From: Streptomyces davaonensis JCM 4913
Lineage (GTDB): Bacteria; Actinomycetota; Actinomycetes; Streptomycetales; Streptomycetaceae
Direction of reading: 5' to 3'
Length of the DNA: 64,000 bases
Assembly: GCF_000349325.1 (NCBI RefSeq)
Contig: NC_020504.1
Coordinates: 9,280,326 to 9,344,325, forward strand
This document shows, one piece after another, positions 55,925-63,647 of this stretch (the stretch's first letter is position 1; each line of letters starts with the position of its first letter). Position numbers and translations under genes: made by a program. A model generated the notes under the pieces. It saw only the letters and a list, made by a program, of their open reading frames with translations. It was not told the origin of the DNA and did not search any database.

Positions 55925-57414
55925 CGGACTTCGACGCGATCGACGCTCTGTTGGCCGAGGCCAAGAAGGAAGCCCCGCTGCCCCCGGCCGAGGAGCGGCG
56001 CGCACTGCGCGAAGGACTGAGCGTCTCCCGCACCCAACTCGCGCAGGTCCTGGACGTCAGCCCGTCGACTGTCGCGGGATGGGAGTCGGGGCGCGAGCCC
56101 GGCGGTGAAGTGCGCGAGAAGTACGCCTACTTCCTCAGCGGCGCCCGGGACAAGCTGGCGGCGGCGGCAGCGGCAGCAGCAGCGGCAGCGGAGGAGACGG
56201 CCGGGGATACTCCGGTCGAGGTCCAGGAGGCCGGCCCGGAAGACGACGGCGAGACCCTCGCCACGCCGGAGCCGTGTGTACTGTGCGGCCGGCCTGCGCG
56301 TCATCAGGTGGCCGGTTTTCCGCAGCACCTGGACCGCGCAGAATGCGGCACCGCCGAGCCCGCGCGTCCGTCGGCCCCCGAGCCCCGTCACCCCGAACGC
56401 GCCGACGAGCAGGATGCCCTCCCCGCGCGGGGGGTAAAGGTTGTCCCCGTCGGCCGCCGCCTGAAGACCGCCGACGCTCCGGACCTGATCGGGTCCGCTG
56501 TCGCGAGCACGCTCGCCGAACACTCCGGCGATGTGGAGGCGGCGACAAAGGCACTCGTGCGGCGGGCGATCCCGGACGCGATGGCGCTGCTGGACCACAG
56601 TCGCAAGGGCGGGCGCTACGACGTGGTCGCGCACCCCTGGCTGCCGGAGATCCTTCGCAAGCAGACCGCCCGGGGCGCCGACCAGGTCTGGGAGGCGCGC
56701 CCCAAGTGGGCCCGGCCCGAACTGCCGCCGGGCGAACACGAGGTGACCGCCCTCGACCTCAACGGCGCCTATCTGTCCGCGCTCAAGACGCACCTGCCGC
56801 TCGGCCAGCTGGAGCACTCCACGGGCAACCACCACGACCGCCGCCGCGCCGGCGTCCACCTGATCACCCCGCCCGACTGGGACCACGACGCCTACCTGCC
56901 GAACCCGGTCGGCAGCCGGGACGAGCCGGGCCCGCTGTGGGTGACCGAGCCGACCCTGCGCCTGCTGCTGCGCTGCGCGAGTCCGACGTACGGACTGTGC
57001 GACCCGCCGGAGATTCACGAGTCCTGGACCTCCGGGGCCACCGAGGGGCTGCTGGAGAAGTTCCGAGTCACCCTGAAGGACGCCCGCGACCGGGCGATCA
57101 CGGAGGGCGATGAGGTGACGCTGGAATACGTGAAGGCGATGTACTCGAAGTTCGTCTCCACGCTGGGGGAATCGAACTTCAACCGCGAGCTGTACCGAAC
57201 CGACTGGATGCACCTCATCCGCTCCCAGGCCTTCGCGAACCTGTGGTGGAAGGCGCACCGCGCCTACGACCAGGGCCTGATGGTCGTCCGTGCGATGGGT
57301 ACCGACGAACTGCATGTCATCGGCGACTGGCGTGCGGTGTTCGACGAGGGGCGCGGGGTCACTCAGGTGAAGGTCAAGGACGTGTACACCGTAGGGACGC
57401 GGACCACCGACTGA
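55921..57414 (+). CDS. Tap-like telomere-associated protein with polymerase-like palm
   Basis: This is a 497-aa protein. Residues 1-75 match the Tap N terminus I remember (DAIDALL, then PLPPAEERRALR and the HTH LSVSRTQLAQVLDVSPSTVA). Residues 80-90 are an 11-Ala run. CVLC at 119-122 with H128, H136 and C142 may bind zinc. The C-terminal half resembles a family-B polymerase palm: motif A DLNGAYLSAL (279-288), motif B KAMYSKF (405-411), motif C GTDELHV (460-466), then KDVY (486-489). Asp279 and Asp462 fit the metal-binding positions; the first Asp of the usual DTD is Gly. It starts at GTG 55921, overlapping the XRE stop. Confidence 0.75.
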   Translation: MTDFDAIDALLAEAKKEAPLPPAEERRALREGLSVSRTQLAQVLDVSPSTVAGWESGREPGGEVREKYAYFLSGARDKLAAAAAAAAAAAEETAGDTPVEVQEAGPEDDGETLATPEPCVLCGRPARHQVAGFPQHLDRAECGTAEPARPSAPEPRHPERADEQDALPARGVKVVPVGRRLKTADAPDLIGSAVASTLAEHSGDVEAATKALVRRAIPDAMALLDHSRKGGRYDVVAHPWLPEILRKQTARGADQVWEARPKWARPELPPGEHEVTALDLNGAYLSALKTHLPLGQLEHSTGNHHDRRRAGVHLITPPDWDHDAYLPNPVGSRDEPGPLWVTEPTLRLLLRCASPTYGLCDPPEIHESWTSGATEGLLEKFRVTLKDARDRAITEGDEVTLEYVKAMYSKFVSTLGESNFNRELYRTDWMHLIRSQAFANLWWKAHRAYDQGLMVVRAMGTDELHVIGDWRAVFDEGRGVTQVKVKDVYTVGTRTTD

Positions 57415-57537
57415 ACCGGGCTGCGCCAAATGCGGGCAGCCTATTGAGCGGTGTGAAATCCGTTAGCATGTGGGTGCGTTGGAATAGCGATACGCGCGAG
57501 AACCCCGCCGGTTGGTTCGTGGAGCGAGGAGACGAGA

Positions 57538-58113
57538 GTGCCGGAGAGGAATATCGAGTTCGGCAAATACGGCGCCAGTGGTATCAAGGGATACGAAGCC
57601 GCGGCCCGCCAGCTCGACGCACTCGCCGGTTTCATCACCACTCCGCTCACGACGCGGCGCGGTCTGCTCGCCCGACTGCACTACCTGACCCGCACGCCCC
57701 ACGCCCGCAAGGCGGCCCGCGATGCCGGGCTCACCGTCACCGACCGCACCCTTCAGGCGTGGCTGGAGGGACGGCGCAGTCCGTCGAGGAAGAACCTCCA
57801 CAACGTCGAGACCGCGTACCGCACGGTCCGCCGCCACAATGTCGCCCGCTATCTGCTGGCCCGCCTGAACCGTCAGGGCCGCGGCACCCGCGTCGAGTTC
57901 CACCCCTTCAACCAGTCCCAGGTCGACCGGCCACGCCAGCGCGTGGTCTCCTTCCGCACGCTCAACGTCCGCCACTGGGACCGTATCGTCGAGGCCTGGG
58001 CCGCCGCCGACGACGAGGCCCTGGACGAGGCCTGGGTCAGCGATGCGACGGTGGACCTCGGCTCGGAGTGGGGCCAGTACGAATACGTCACCACCATCGG
58101 CTTCGCCGCGTAG
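57538..58113 (+). CDS. Tpg-like terminal protein
   Basis: This 191-aa basic protein has an HTH-like segment (GLTVTDRTLQAWLEGRRSPS, about residue 64-83) followed by RKNL, as in the telomere terminal protein Tpg. The C-terminal part (VVSFRTLNVRHWDRIVEAWA, then acidic turns) mirrors the late beta-alpha region of Tpg. Tpg proteins prime telomere end synthesis by accepting the first nucleotide on a Ser/Thr/Tyr. The start at GTG 57538 has GAGGAGA upstream. The 123-bp gap after the Tap-like gene has no clear promoter. The assignment rests on pattern, not on a search. Confidence 0.6.
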   Translation: MPERNIEFGKYGASGIKGYEAAARQLDALAGFITTPLTTRRGLLARLHYLTRTPHARKAARDAGLTVTDRTLQAWLEGRRSPSRKNLHNVETAYRTVRRHNVARYLLARLNRQGRGTRVEFHPFNQSQVDRPRQRVVSFRTLNVRHWDRIVEAWAAADDEALDEAWVSDATVDLGSEWGQYEYVTTIGFAA

Positions 58114-58151
58114 CCTCTCCCGGTAACCGCATGGTCAGCCGGGAGGCCCCG

Positions 58152-58628
58152 ATGGACGTAGTACTGAGGGAAGTACGCGACACCGATCTGCCCGTCTTCT
58201 TCGCTCACACCAACGATCCCGAAGGGCTCCGGATGGCGGCGTTCACCGCCAAGGACCCGTCCGACCAGGCCTATTTCGAGGCGCACTGGGCACGGATCCG
58301 CCAGAATCCGGCGATCATCGCGCGCACCATCGTCGTCGGCGACGACGAGATCGTCGGGCATGCTTCCGTGTACGGCCCACCCGAGGAACGTGAGGTCACG
58401 TACTGGATCGGGCGCCCGTACTGGGGCCGAGGAGCAGCCACGGCCGCGCTGAAGGAACTCCTCCGTCTCGCGCCGGAACGCCCCCTGCACGCCCGCGCGG
58501 CCGCGGACAACCTCGGCTCCCTCCAGGTCCTGAGGAAGTGCGGCTTCGTGGTCACCGGCCAGGAACGGGACTTCGCGAACGCGCGAGGCGAGGAGATCGA
58601 CGAGCTGCTCCTCACCTTGCACGACTGA
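58152..58628 (+). CDS. GNAT acetyltransferase
   Basis: This 158-aa protein has the RimJ/GNAT pattern: VVLREVRDTDLPVFFAHTND at the start, then YWIGRPYWGRGAATAALKEL as the acetyl-CoA loop and AADNLGSLQVLRKCGFVVTG near the C terminus. It acetylates an amine or protein N terminus. GGGAGG precedes ATG 58152. It follows the Tpg-like gene by 38 bp and may share its transcript, though its role there is unknown. Confidence 0.85.
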   Translation: MDVVLREVRDTDLPVFFAHTNDPEGLRMAAFTAKDPSDQAYFEAHWARIRQNPAIIARTIVVGDDEIVGHASVYGPPEEREVTYWIGRPYWGRGAATAALKELLRLAPERPLHARAAADNLGSLQVLRKCGFVVTGQERDFANARGEEIDELLLTLHD

Positions 58629-58644
58629 CCCAGAGGCCTGCTGC

Positions 58645-59286
58645 CTACTCCTTCCGGGCGAGCAGCAGATTCTCCCGGAACTGCCGTCGGTCGGCGGGCT
58701 GGGGCTCGCGAACGATCCGCCCCACCTCGGCCAATCCCGTCTCACGCAGCAACGCGGCGAGGTGATCGGGCCACCACCGGTAGGCCGGGGCGACCGCATG
58801 ATCGAAGACCTGGGCCGGGTGAGACGCACTCTCACTCGCCGAGAAGCCGATCAGGAGATGCCCGCCGGGAGCCAGCACGCGGTGGAACTCCGCGAAGATG
58901 ACAGGGACTTCCTGCGGCGGAGTATGAATGATCGACCAACGCGACAGCACACCGCCCAGTGCGCCATCAGCGATGTCCAACGCGCCCATCGACCCCACGT
59001 CGAACCGCAGCCCCGGATAGGCCTGCCGAGCCAACTCGATCATCACGGGAGACGTATCGACACCAAACGCGGACAACCCCAACTCGCCCAGATACGCCGT
59101 CACATACCCAGGCCCACACCCCAGATCCCCCACCTGACCACCCCCACCCACAACCTCGGCGAACACCCCCAACATCGCCCGCTCCAGGGGCCTGTCAAGA
59201 AGCGAGTCCCGGAACTGCTCCGCATAGGTGGGGGCAATGCCGTCGTAGGCCTCGCGGGTGGCACTGAGCACATCGTGTTCAACCAT
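58645..59286 (-). CDS. Class I SAM-dependent methyltransferase
   Basis: This 213-aa protein has the motif I GQVGDLGCGPGYVTAYLGEL near residue 50, motif II GVDTSPVMIELARQ, and a following acidic-loop segment. The opening YDGIAPTYAEQFRD is common in small-molecule methyltransferases. The start at ATG 59286 overlaps the end of a frameshifted remnant. It converges on the GNAT gene with a 16-bp gap. The substrate is not known. Confidence 0.85.
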   Translation of the reverse strand: MVEHDVLSATREAYDGIAPTYAEQFRDSLLDRPLERAMLGVFAEVVGGGGQVGDLGCGPGYVTAYLGELGLSAFGVDTSPVMIELARQAYPGLRFDVGSMGALDIADGALGGVLSRWSIIHTPPQEVPVIFAEFHRVLAPGGHLLIGFSASESASHPAQVFDHAVAPAYRWWPDHLAALLRETGLAEVGRIVREPQPADRRQFRENLLLARKE

Positions 59287-59490
59287 GCCAGCGACAGTAG
59301 TTCCTGCCGCTGACAGCAGCCGGGCCAACGGGGAGCAACGCAAGCAGAAGGGATGGAGGGTCGTCGTAGGCGTCGTACACCTCGGGGTGATCGAGGAAGG
59401 AGACAGCGGTGTGGGAGTCGCCGTTGATGGCGCGCCGGAGCAGGGGGATCTGGCGCGCGTCGGGCGCGCGAGTTGCTGGGTCAAGGCCAT
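59279..59490 (-). pseudogene. Frameshifted DUF1877 remnant
   Basis: ATG 59490 opens MALTQQLAR, the usual start of DUF1877 proteins. The reading then breaks. A neighbouring frame continues RQIPLLRRAINGDSHTAVSF, then LDHPEVYDAYDDPPSLLLAL, up to a stop at 59279-59281. The two frames join best near 59465 by a one-base deletion or two-base insertion. The whole remnant is about 70 residues, shorter than the usual 150, so there is also an internal loss. It starts 9 bp after the nucleotidyltransferase stop. Confidence 0.5.
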
Positions 59491-59498
59491 GGTCGGGG

Positions 59499-60224
59499 TC
59501 ACTCGCCGCGCATCAGCAGCAGATCCTCGCCCCAGGCATCGAGCGTGGGGCCGTGGCCGGATTTGCGTGCCGTGGTTTCGACTTGGGCGAAGAGGGTTTG
59601 CTGGAGGGGTACCTCGCCTGTCGACGCAATGCGTGCGATCTTGTCCAGCAATGGATCCGTTTCCCATTCCGGCAGGGGGAACCTCCTCAGTTCCCACTCC
59701 AGGTACTTGTTGTAGGGGCGCGGGCGACGATCCAGGGCGAACAGCAGCTCCAGCAGGAAGCCCATGCTGTCGGATGCGTCGAGGTGGGCGGCGAGGAGGT
59801 TGCCGTCGCGGGCGTTTTTGATGGAGCGGTAGAGGGAGTTGGCGTAGGCGTCCAGCCAGGCGGCCGCCGCTGTGGTGGCCTCGTCGTGGGTGCGTCGGCC
59901 CTTGGCGGCGATGATGTCGGCGATCTCGCCGTCGAGCCGGTCGATCACCACTTGGGCGCGGGACAGCGCGTAGCGCTCAAACCCATCGAGCGCACGGAAC
60001 TGGTCGAGCGTTGTGACGATGACGTCGAGTTCCGCGGAGCGGTGACCGTTGAGGCTCGAAAGGTGGCTCTCCGCACCTTTGGCGACTACGACGTACACAT
60101 CGTGGTCCGAATGCTCGGTGGCCATGCCGTCGTGGGCATGGGAGCCCTTCAGGACGAGGCCTACGACGGCTGGGTCGGCGGCTGCGCGTTCGAGCAACCT
60201 CGCATACGTCAGATTCGCGAACAT
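59499..60224 (-). CDS. Nucleotidyltransferase-domain protein
   Basis: This 241-aa protein has the polymerase-beta-type motif LKGSHAHDGMATEHSDHDVYVV (GS followed by DxD-like residues). A helical C-terminal half with RSIKNARDGN resembles HEPN- or KNTase-type partners. Such MNT-like proteins modify drugs, tRNA or a toxin partner. GGAGATC is upstream of ATG 60224, and a 12-bp tandem repeat lies just before that. The DUF1877 remnant follows directly. Confidence 0.82.
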   Translation of the reverse strand: MFANLTYARLLERAAADPAVVGLVLKGSHAHDGMATEHSDHDVYVVVAKGAESHLSSLNGHRSAELDVIVTTLDQFRALDGFERYALSRAQVVIDRLDGEIADIIAAKGRRTHDEATTAAAAWLDAYANSLYRSIKNARDGNLLAAHLDASDSMGFLLELLFALDRRPRPYNKYLEWELRRFPLPEWETDPLLDKIARIASTGEVPLQQTLFAQVETTARKSGHGPTLDAWGEDLLLMRGE

Positions 60225-60236
60225 GCCGTGATCTCC

Positions 60237-60260
60237 AGTGAGTTGAACAGTGAGTTGAAC
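60237..60260. repeat. Tandem 12-bp duplication at the nucleotidyltransferase promoter
   Basis: AGTGAGTTGAAC is repeated exactly at 60237-60248 and 60249-60260, ending 13 bp before the ATG of the minus-strand nucleotidyltransferase. The next bases contain a third GTTCA-like element. It could be a repeated operator, or a recent slip duplication affecting expression. Confidence 0.5.
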
Positions 60261-60333
60261 GGACTGAACACACTCCGCGGCCGCGGTGCCGCCGCCGTGA
60301 AGATCAACGCATGTTCGGCATGCTAGCCGTTCG

Positions 60334-60876
60334 TCACCAGCTTCGGCGCACCGTGGCTTTGGTTCCGGTCACCAGGCTCGCCGGTGGGACGTCGTCGGCG
60401 ACGACCGCGCCCGCGGCGATGACGGCGTCCCGGCCGATGCTGACGCCGGGCAGGATCGTGGCACCGGCCCCGATCCACACGTTCTCCGCCACGTCGATGG
60501 GCGCGCCGGTGAGGTACAGCCGCCGTTCCCCGGGATCGACCGGGTGGCCGCTGGTGATGAAAGTGACCTTCGGACCGATCATGACGCGTGCGCCGATCCG
60601 GATGCCGGCGTAGTCCAGGAACGTGCAGTTCTGGTTGATGAACACGCGCTCGGCGAGGTCGAGACGGAGGCCGTGGTCGGTGAAGAAGGGGGGATAGATC
60701 GTCACTTTCGGGGGCAGCGGCTTGCCGAGGATCTGCTCGAACAGTTCCGCCTTTCCCGCCTCGTCGTCGAAGGGCAGGACGTTCAGGCGTGAGGTGAGTT
60801 CGGTGACCCGTAGGACCCTTTCGGCCATGGCCTTGAACTCGGCACTGTGGATGCGCATGAGACGGTCGCTGGACAA
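60334..60876 (-). CDS. Maltose O-acetyltransferase-like (LbH) acetyltransferase
   Basis: This 180-aa hexapeptide-repeat protein has the left-handed beta-helix with the ENVWIGAGATILPGVSIGRD, then AVIAAGAVVADDVP turns, and the N-terminal cap FKAMAERVLRVTELTSRLNV. It would acetylate a sugar such as maltose or galactoside. The start is a TTG at 60876, fixed by AGGAG with a 7-bp gap; an ATG at 60948 is further upstream with no ribosome site. It follows the LysR gene by 53 bp and is probably co-transcribed with it. Confidence 0.85.
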   Translation of the reverse strand: MSSDRLMRIHSAEFKAMAERVLRVTELTSRLNVLPFDDEAGKAELFEQILGKPLPPKVTIYPPFFTDHGLRLDLAERVFINQNCTFLDYAGIRIGARVMIGPKVTFITSGHPVDPGERRLYLTGAPIDVAENVWIGAGATILPGVSIGRDAVIAAGAVVADDVPPASLVTGTKATVRRSW

Positions 60877-60929
60877 GCCGCGGCTCCTACTGTCGGGACC
60901 GGTAATGCCGGTAATGGGCTGAGAGTGCG

Positions 60930-61850
60930 TCACCAGGACGGTCGCCATACCGGCTCGGGGAGTTTGGGCAGGTTGTCGAGGTGGCTGATGATCCCGCGCA
61001 GTCCCGGGTGGGGGTTCGTCCTGGGGAGGATGAGCGAGAGCGGGTAGGCGAGGGTCGGGTTGGCGACGGGGATGCGGCGCAGGTCGTAGTGCGCCGGCCA
61101 GATGTACCGGTCACGGGCACCGACGAGGGTGGCCACGTCCGCCGAGGCCGCGAGGGTGTCCAGGAGGACTTCGTCACCGAAGTGCGGTCCCGCCGCGTCG
61201 ATGCGCAGATCGAAGTCCGTGGCGAGTTGGTCGTAGAACTCCGCCCATTCGCTCATCGGCGCGATGCCCGGCACCCAGATGCGGTGCTTGCGCAGGTGCG
61301 GCGGGGTCAGTTCTCGCGCGGAGGCGAGTGGATGTCTTGGGCCGACGAGCAGTTCCAGCGGGGAGTCGAACGCGTGGATCATCCGTACGTCGGGCGGCAT
61401 CGCGGCCGGGTCCGGCACGGTACGGAACGAGGCGTCGACCTCGCCCGACGCGACGGCGGCGACGGCCACCCGCGGGTCGTCGACCCGGAGGGTCACCACG
61501 TCGAGGTCCGTTCCGGGATGCGACCGCCAGTAGTCGTGCAGCACCACGGCCTGCGCACTCCGCCGACCGAGAACGTCGATCCGAAGCGCCCGGGACCCCG
61601 GCCGCACCGCCGCGATCGCGCGCTCGACCCCCGCGACGAGGCTCCGCGCATGAGGAAGAAAGGCCTGCCCGTCGAGCGTCAGTTCCACGCCTCGGGCGGT
61701 ACGGCTGAACAGCCGTACCGCCAGTTCGCGTTCCAGCGCGGCGATCCGCTTGGACACCGCCTGCTGTGTCACGCCCGACTCGGCAGCCACAAGCTGGAAG
61801 CGTCCGAGCTCGGCCGCCCGGACAAACGATCGCAGTGCCTCGGTGTCCAC
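60930..61850 (-). CDS. LysR-family regulator
   Basis: This 306-aa protein has the LysR HTH (LGRFQLVAAESGVTQQAVSK, then RIAALERELAVRLFSRT) and a two-lobe effector domain. It starts at ATG 61850 and leads the LysR-acetyltransferase pair. The effector is not evident. No LysR-box (T-N11-A) was clear in the 56-bp gap to the next gene. Confidence 0.9.
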   Translation of the reverse strand: MDTEALRSFVRAAELGRFQLVAAESGVTQQAVSKRIAALERELAVRLFSRTARGVELTLDGQAFLPHARSLVAGVERAIAAVRPGSRALRIDVLGRRSAQAVVLHDYWRSHPGTDLDVVTLRVDDPRVAVAAVASGEVDASFRTVPDPAAMPPDVRMIHAFDSPLELLVGPRHPLASARELTPPHLRKHRIWVPGIAPMSEWAEFYDQLATDFDLRIDAAGPHFGDEVLLDTLAASADVATLVGARDRYIWPAHYDLRRIPVANPTLAYPLSLILPRTNPHPGLRGIISHLDNLPKLPEPVWRPSW

Positions 61851-61906
61851 GGGTGCACCTTAAGCGGGCACAACCAATGGTTGTGGCTCACCGGTGGCGG
61901 GTTGCG

Positions 61907-63034
61907 TCAGGCGCCGAGACGCTCCGTGTAGGCCTCCGTGGGCGGAGCCGGGACCGGACGCGTCATGCCCGAGGACCAGAAGCCCGCGGTGCCCGGTACG
62001 GGCGTGATGTCGTTGAGATACGGCGCCGGCGCCGTGCCGCTCGGGCCACGGACGATGACCCAGGTGCCGCCGTCGCGCCGTAGATACGTACTGCGGCTCT
62101 GGTCCCGGTAGTTCCAGCCGCAGATCCAGGCCGCGCGGCCCCGCGCGTCGCCCGCGATGCCACTGAGCGCACCGACCGTGAATCCTGCCTCGACCCGTGT
62201 CCAGGCCGTGCCGTCCCAATGCGCGAGCGCGGGGTTGCCGGGACGCCCCGGCGGTCCACCGACTCCCGCCTCGGTACCCACCGCCCAGACATCGCACGAA
62301 CCGGCCGCGTGGACATCGGCGATCCCCAGACGCAGACCCGCGATCGGCGGCAGCACCGTCCACGCCCCGTTCCAGCGGGCCACCAGCCCGGACCAGCCGC
62401 CCCCGCTCGCCTGATCCCCGCTCACCCAGACCTCACCGGGCGCACGCCATACGACCCGGTAGAGATTCGAACTCGCCACCGGCAGCGGATCCAGCCACCG
62501 CCAGCCCTTCCCGTCCCCGTACAGCAGCCGAAGCGCGCCACCCCGGCTGCCGCAGACCCAGACCCGCCGGTCACGGCCCACTGCCACCGCGCTCAGCCGC
62601 AGGTCCGGTTCCCCCTGGCCCGGGAACGCGACCTCGCTCCAGGCCGTGCCGTTCCACCGCAGCAACGCGCTCCCGCCCCCGGCACGCTGGCCCACGCTCC
62701 ACGCGGCAGTGGCACCGACACCGGCGACATCACTCAACCGCGTGAGCTCCAGGGGCGATACGTCAACCTTCGACCAGCCACTGCCGTCCCACACCATGGC
62801 CAGCCCCAGCGCCCCACCGGCCCCGCCCAACTGCTCCTCGCCGACAGCCCACGCCAGTTGAGGCCCGGCAGCGGCGATACGGCGCAACTGGGCCGGGGGA
62901 GTGCTGCCGGGTGCGGGTACGGCCTGCCAGTCCTGGGCGCGGGGTAACGGTGTGACGGCCCGAGCCGGATCCGGTCCGAGCGCGCCCGCCGACAGCGTGC
63001 CGATCGCCCCGGCCACAAAGCGCCTTCGTCTCAC
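61907..63034 (-). CDS. Secreted WxVG-repeat (beta-propeller-like) protein
   Basis: This 375-aa protein has a basic leader, RRRRFVAGAIGTLSAGALG, cleaved near ARA, and then a series of repeats of about 45 residues with the pattern WDGSGWSKVDV and AWSVGQRAGG (W-x-x-G blocks), suggesting a six- or seven-blade propeller. I do not recognise the family, but similar proteins are exported in Streptomyces. The start GTG 63034 is fixed by GGAAGGA. It is divergent from the GNAT gene. Confidence 0.75.
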   Translation of the reverse strand: MRRRRFVAGAIGTLSAGALGPDPARAVTPLPRAQDWQAVPAPGSTPPAQLRRIAAAGPQLAWAVGEEQLGGAGGALGLAMVWDGSGWSKVDVSPLELTRLSDVAGVGATAAWSVGQRAGGGSALLRWNGTAWSEVAFPGQGEPDLRLSAVAVGRDRRVWVCGSRGGALRLLYGDGKGWRWLDPLPVASSNLYRVVWRAPGEVWVSGDQASGGGWSGLVARWNGAWTVLPPIAGLRLGIADVHAAGSCDVWAVGTEAGVGGPPGRPGNPALAHWDGTAWTRVEAGFTVGALSGIAGDARGRAAWICGWNYRDQSRSTYLRRDGGTWVIVRGPSGTAPAPYLNDITPVPGTAGFWSSGMTRPVPAPPTEAYTERLGA

Positions 63035-63151
63035 GGCTGGGTCCTTCCCAGTGCATTCGTCGGATCGGACAGGGGGACCAACCACCGTGAACCTGCGCAC
63101 CGCAAAGTTCTAGATACGCATATGACAAAGCACAGAGGTAGCGTGGCGATC

Positions 63152-63634
63152 ATGGCGGACTGGGATCTCCGGCAGGCGTCGACGGCGGACGTCGAGGATG
63201 TGGCCGAACTGCGCGCGGTGGTGTTGCGCGCCGATCTCGAACGGCTGGGGCGGTACGACGACGTTCGGGTCCGGCAGCGGCTGCGGGACGGGTTCGACCC
63301 CGTCCACACCTGGGTGATCGAAATCGGCGGGGCATTCGCAGGCTGCGTGGCGCTGCGCCCGGCCGACGACGCGCACTGGCTGGAGCACTTCTACCTGGCC
63401 CCGCATCTTCAGGGCAGTGGTATCGGTTCGGCTGTGCTGCGCCGTCTGCTGGAGCGGGATGACCTCGCCGGTGCCCGGATACGACTGAACGTGCTGCAAG
63501 GCAGCCCTGCCCGGCGCCTGTACGAACGCCACGGCTTCACGGTCGAGTCCGAGGACCCGATCGACATCTTCATGGCACGCCGGATCAGCCGTGCGAGCTG
63601 GGAAAATGGTGTGCCGGTCGGTGGGGCGCGGTGA
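63152..63634 (+). CDS. GNAT acetyltransferase
   Basis: This 160-aa protein begins MADWDLRQASTADVEDVAEL, has LEHFYLAPHLQGSGIGSAVL as the acetyl-CoA loop and ARRLYERHGFTVESEDP near the end, all GNAT features. AGAGGTAG precedes ATG 63152; an ATG at 63122 adds 10 residues after a TAGATA -10-like element. The following gene starts 13 bp later, so both may be one transcript. Confidence 0.85.
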   Translation: MADWDLRQASTADVEDVAELRAVVLRADLERLGRYDDVRVRQRLRDGFDPVHTWVIEIGGAFAGCVALRPADDAHWLEHFYLAPHLQGSGIGSAVLRRLLERDDLAGARIRLNVLQGSPARRLYERHGFTVESEDPIDIFMARRISRASWENGVPVGGAR

Positions 63635-63647
63635 TAGAACTCCGGGC

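Noticed and set aside
56159..56192. Repetitive GCG/GCA run suggesting a microsatellite or CRISPR-like array
   Set aside because: It encodes an 11-Ala linker in the Tap-like protein. There are no spacers.
57441..57470. TTGAGC...TAGCAT as a promoter for the Tpg-like gene
   Set aside because: The spacer is only 14 bp, too short for a SigA promoter, and no other signal supports it.
62461..62500. AGATTCGAACTCGCCACC as part of a tRNA gene (T-arm-like)
   Set aside because: It lies inside the WxVG-repeat gene, and no D-arm, anticodon arm or acceptor pairing can be found around it.
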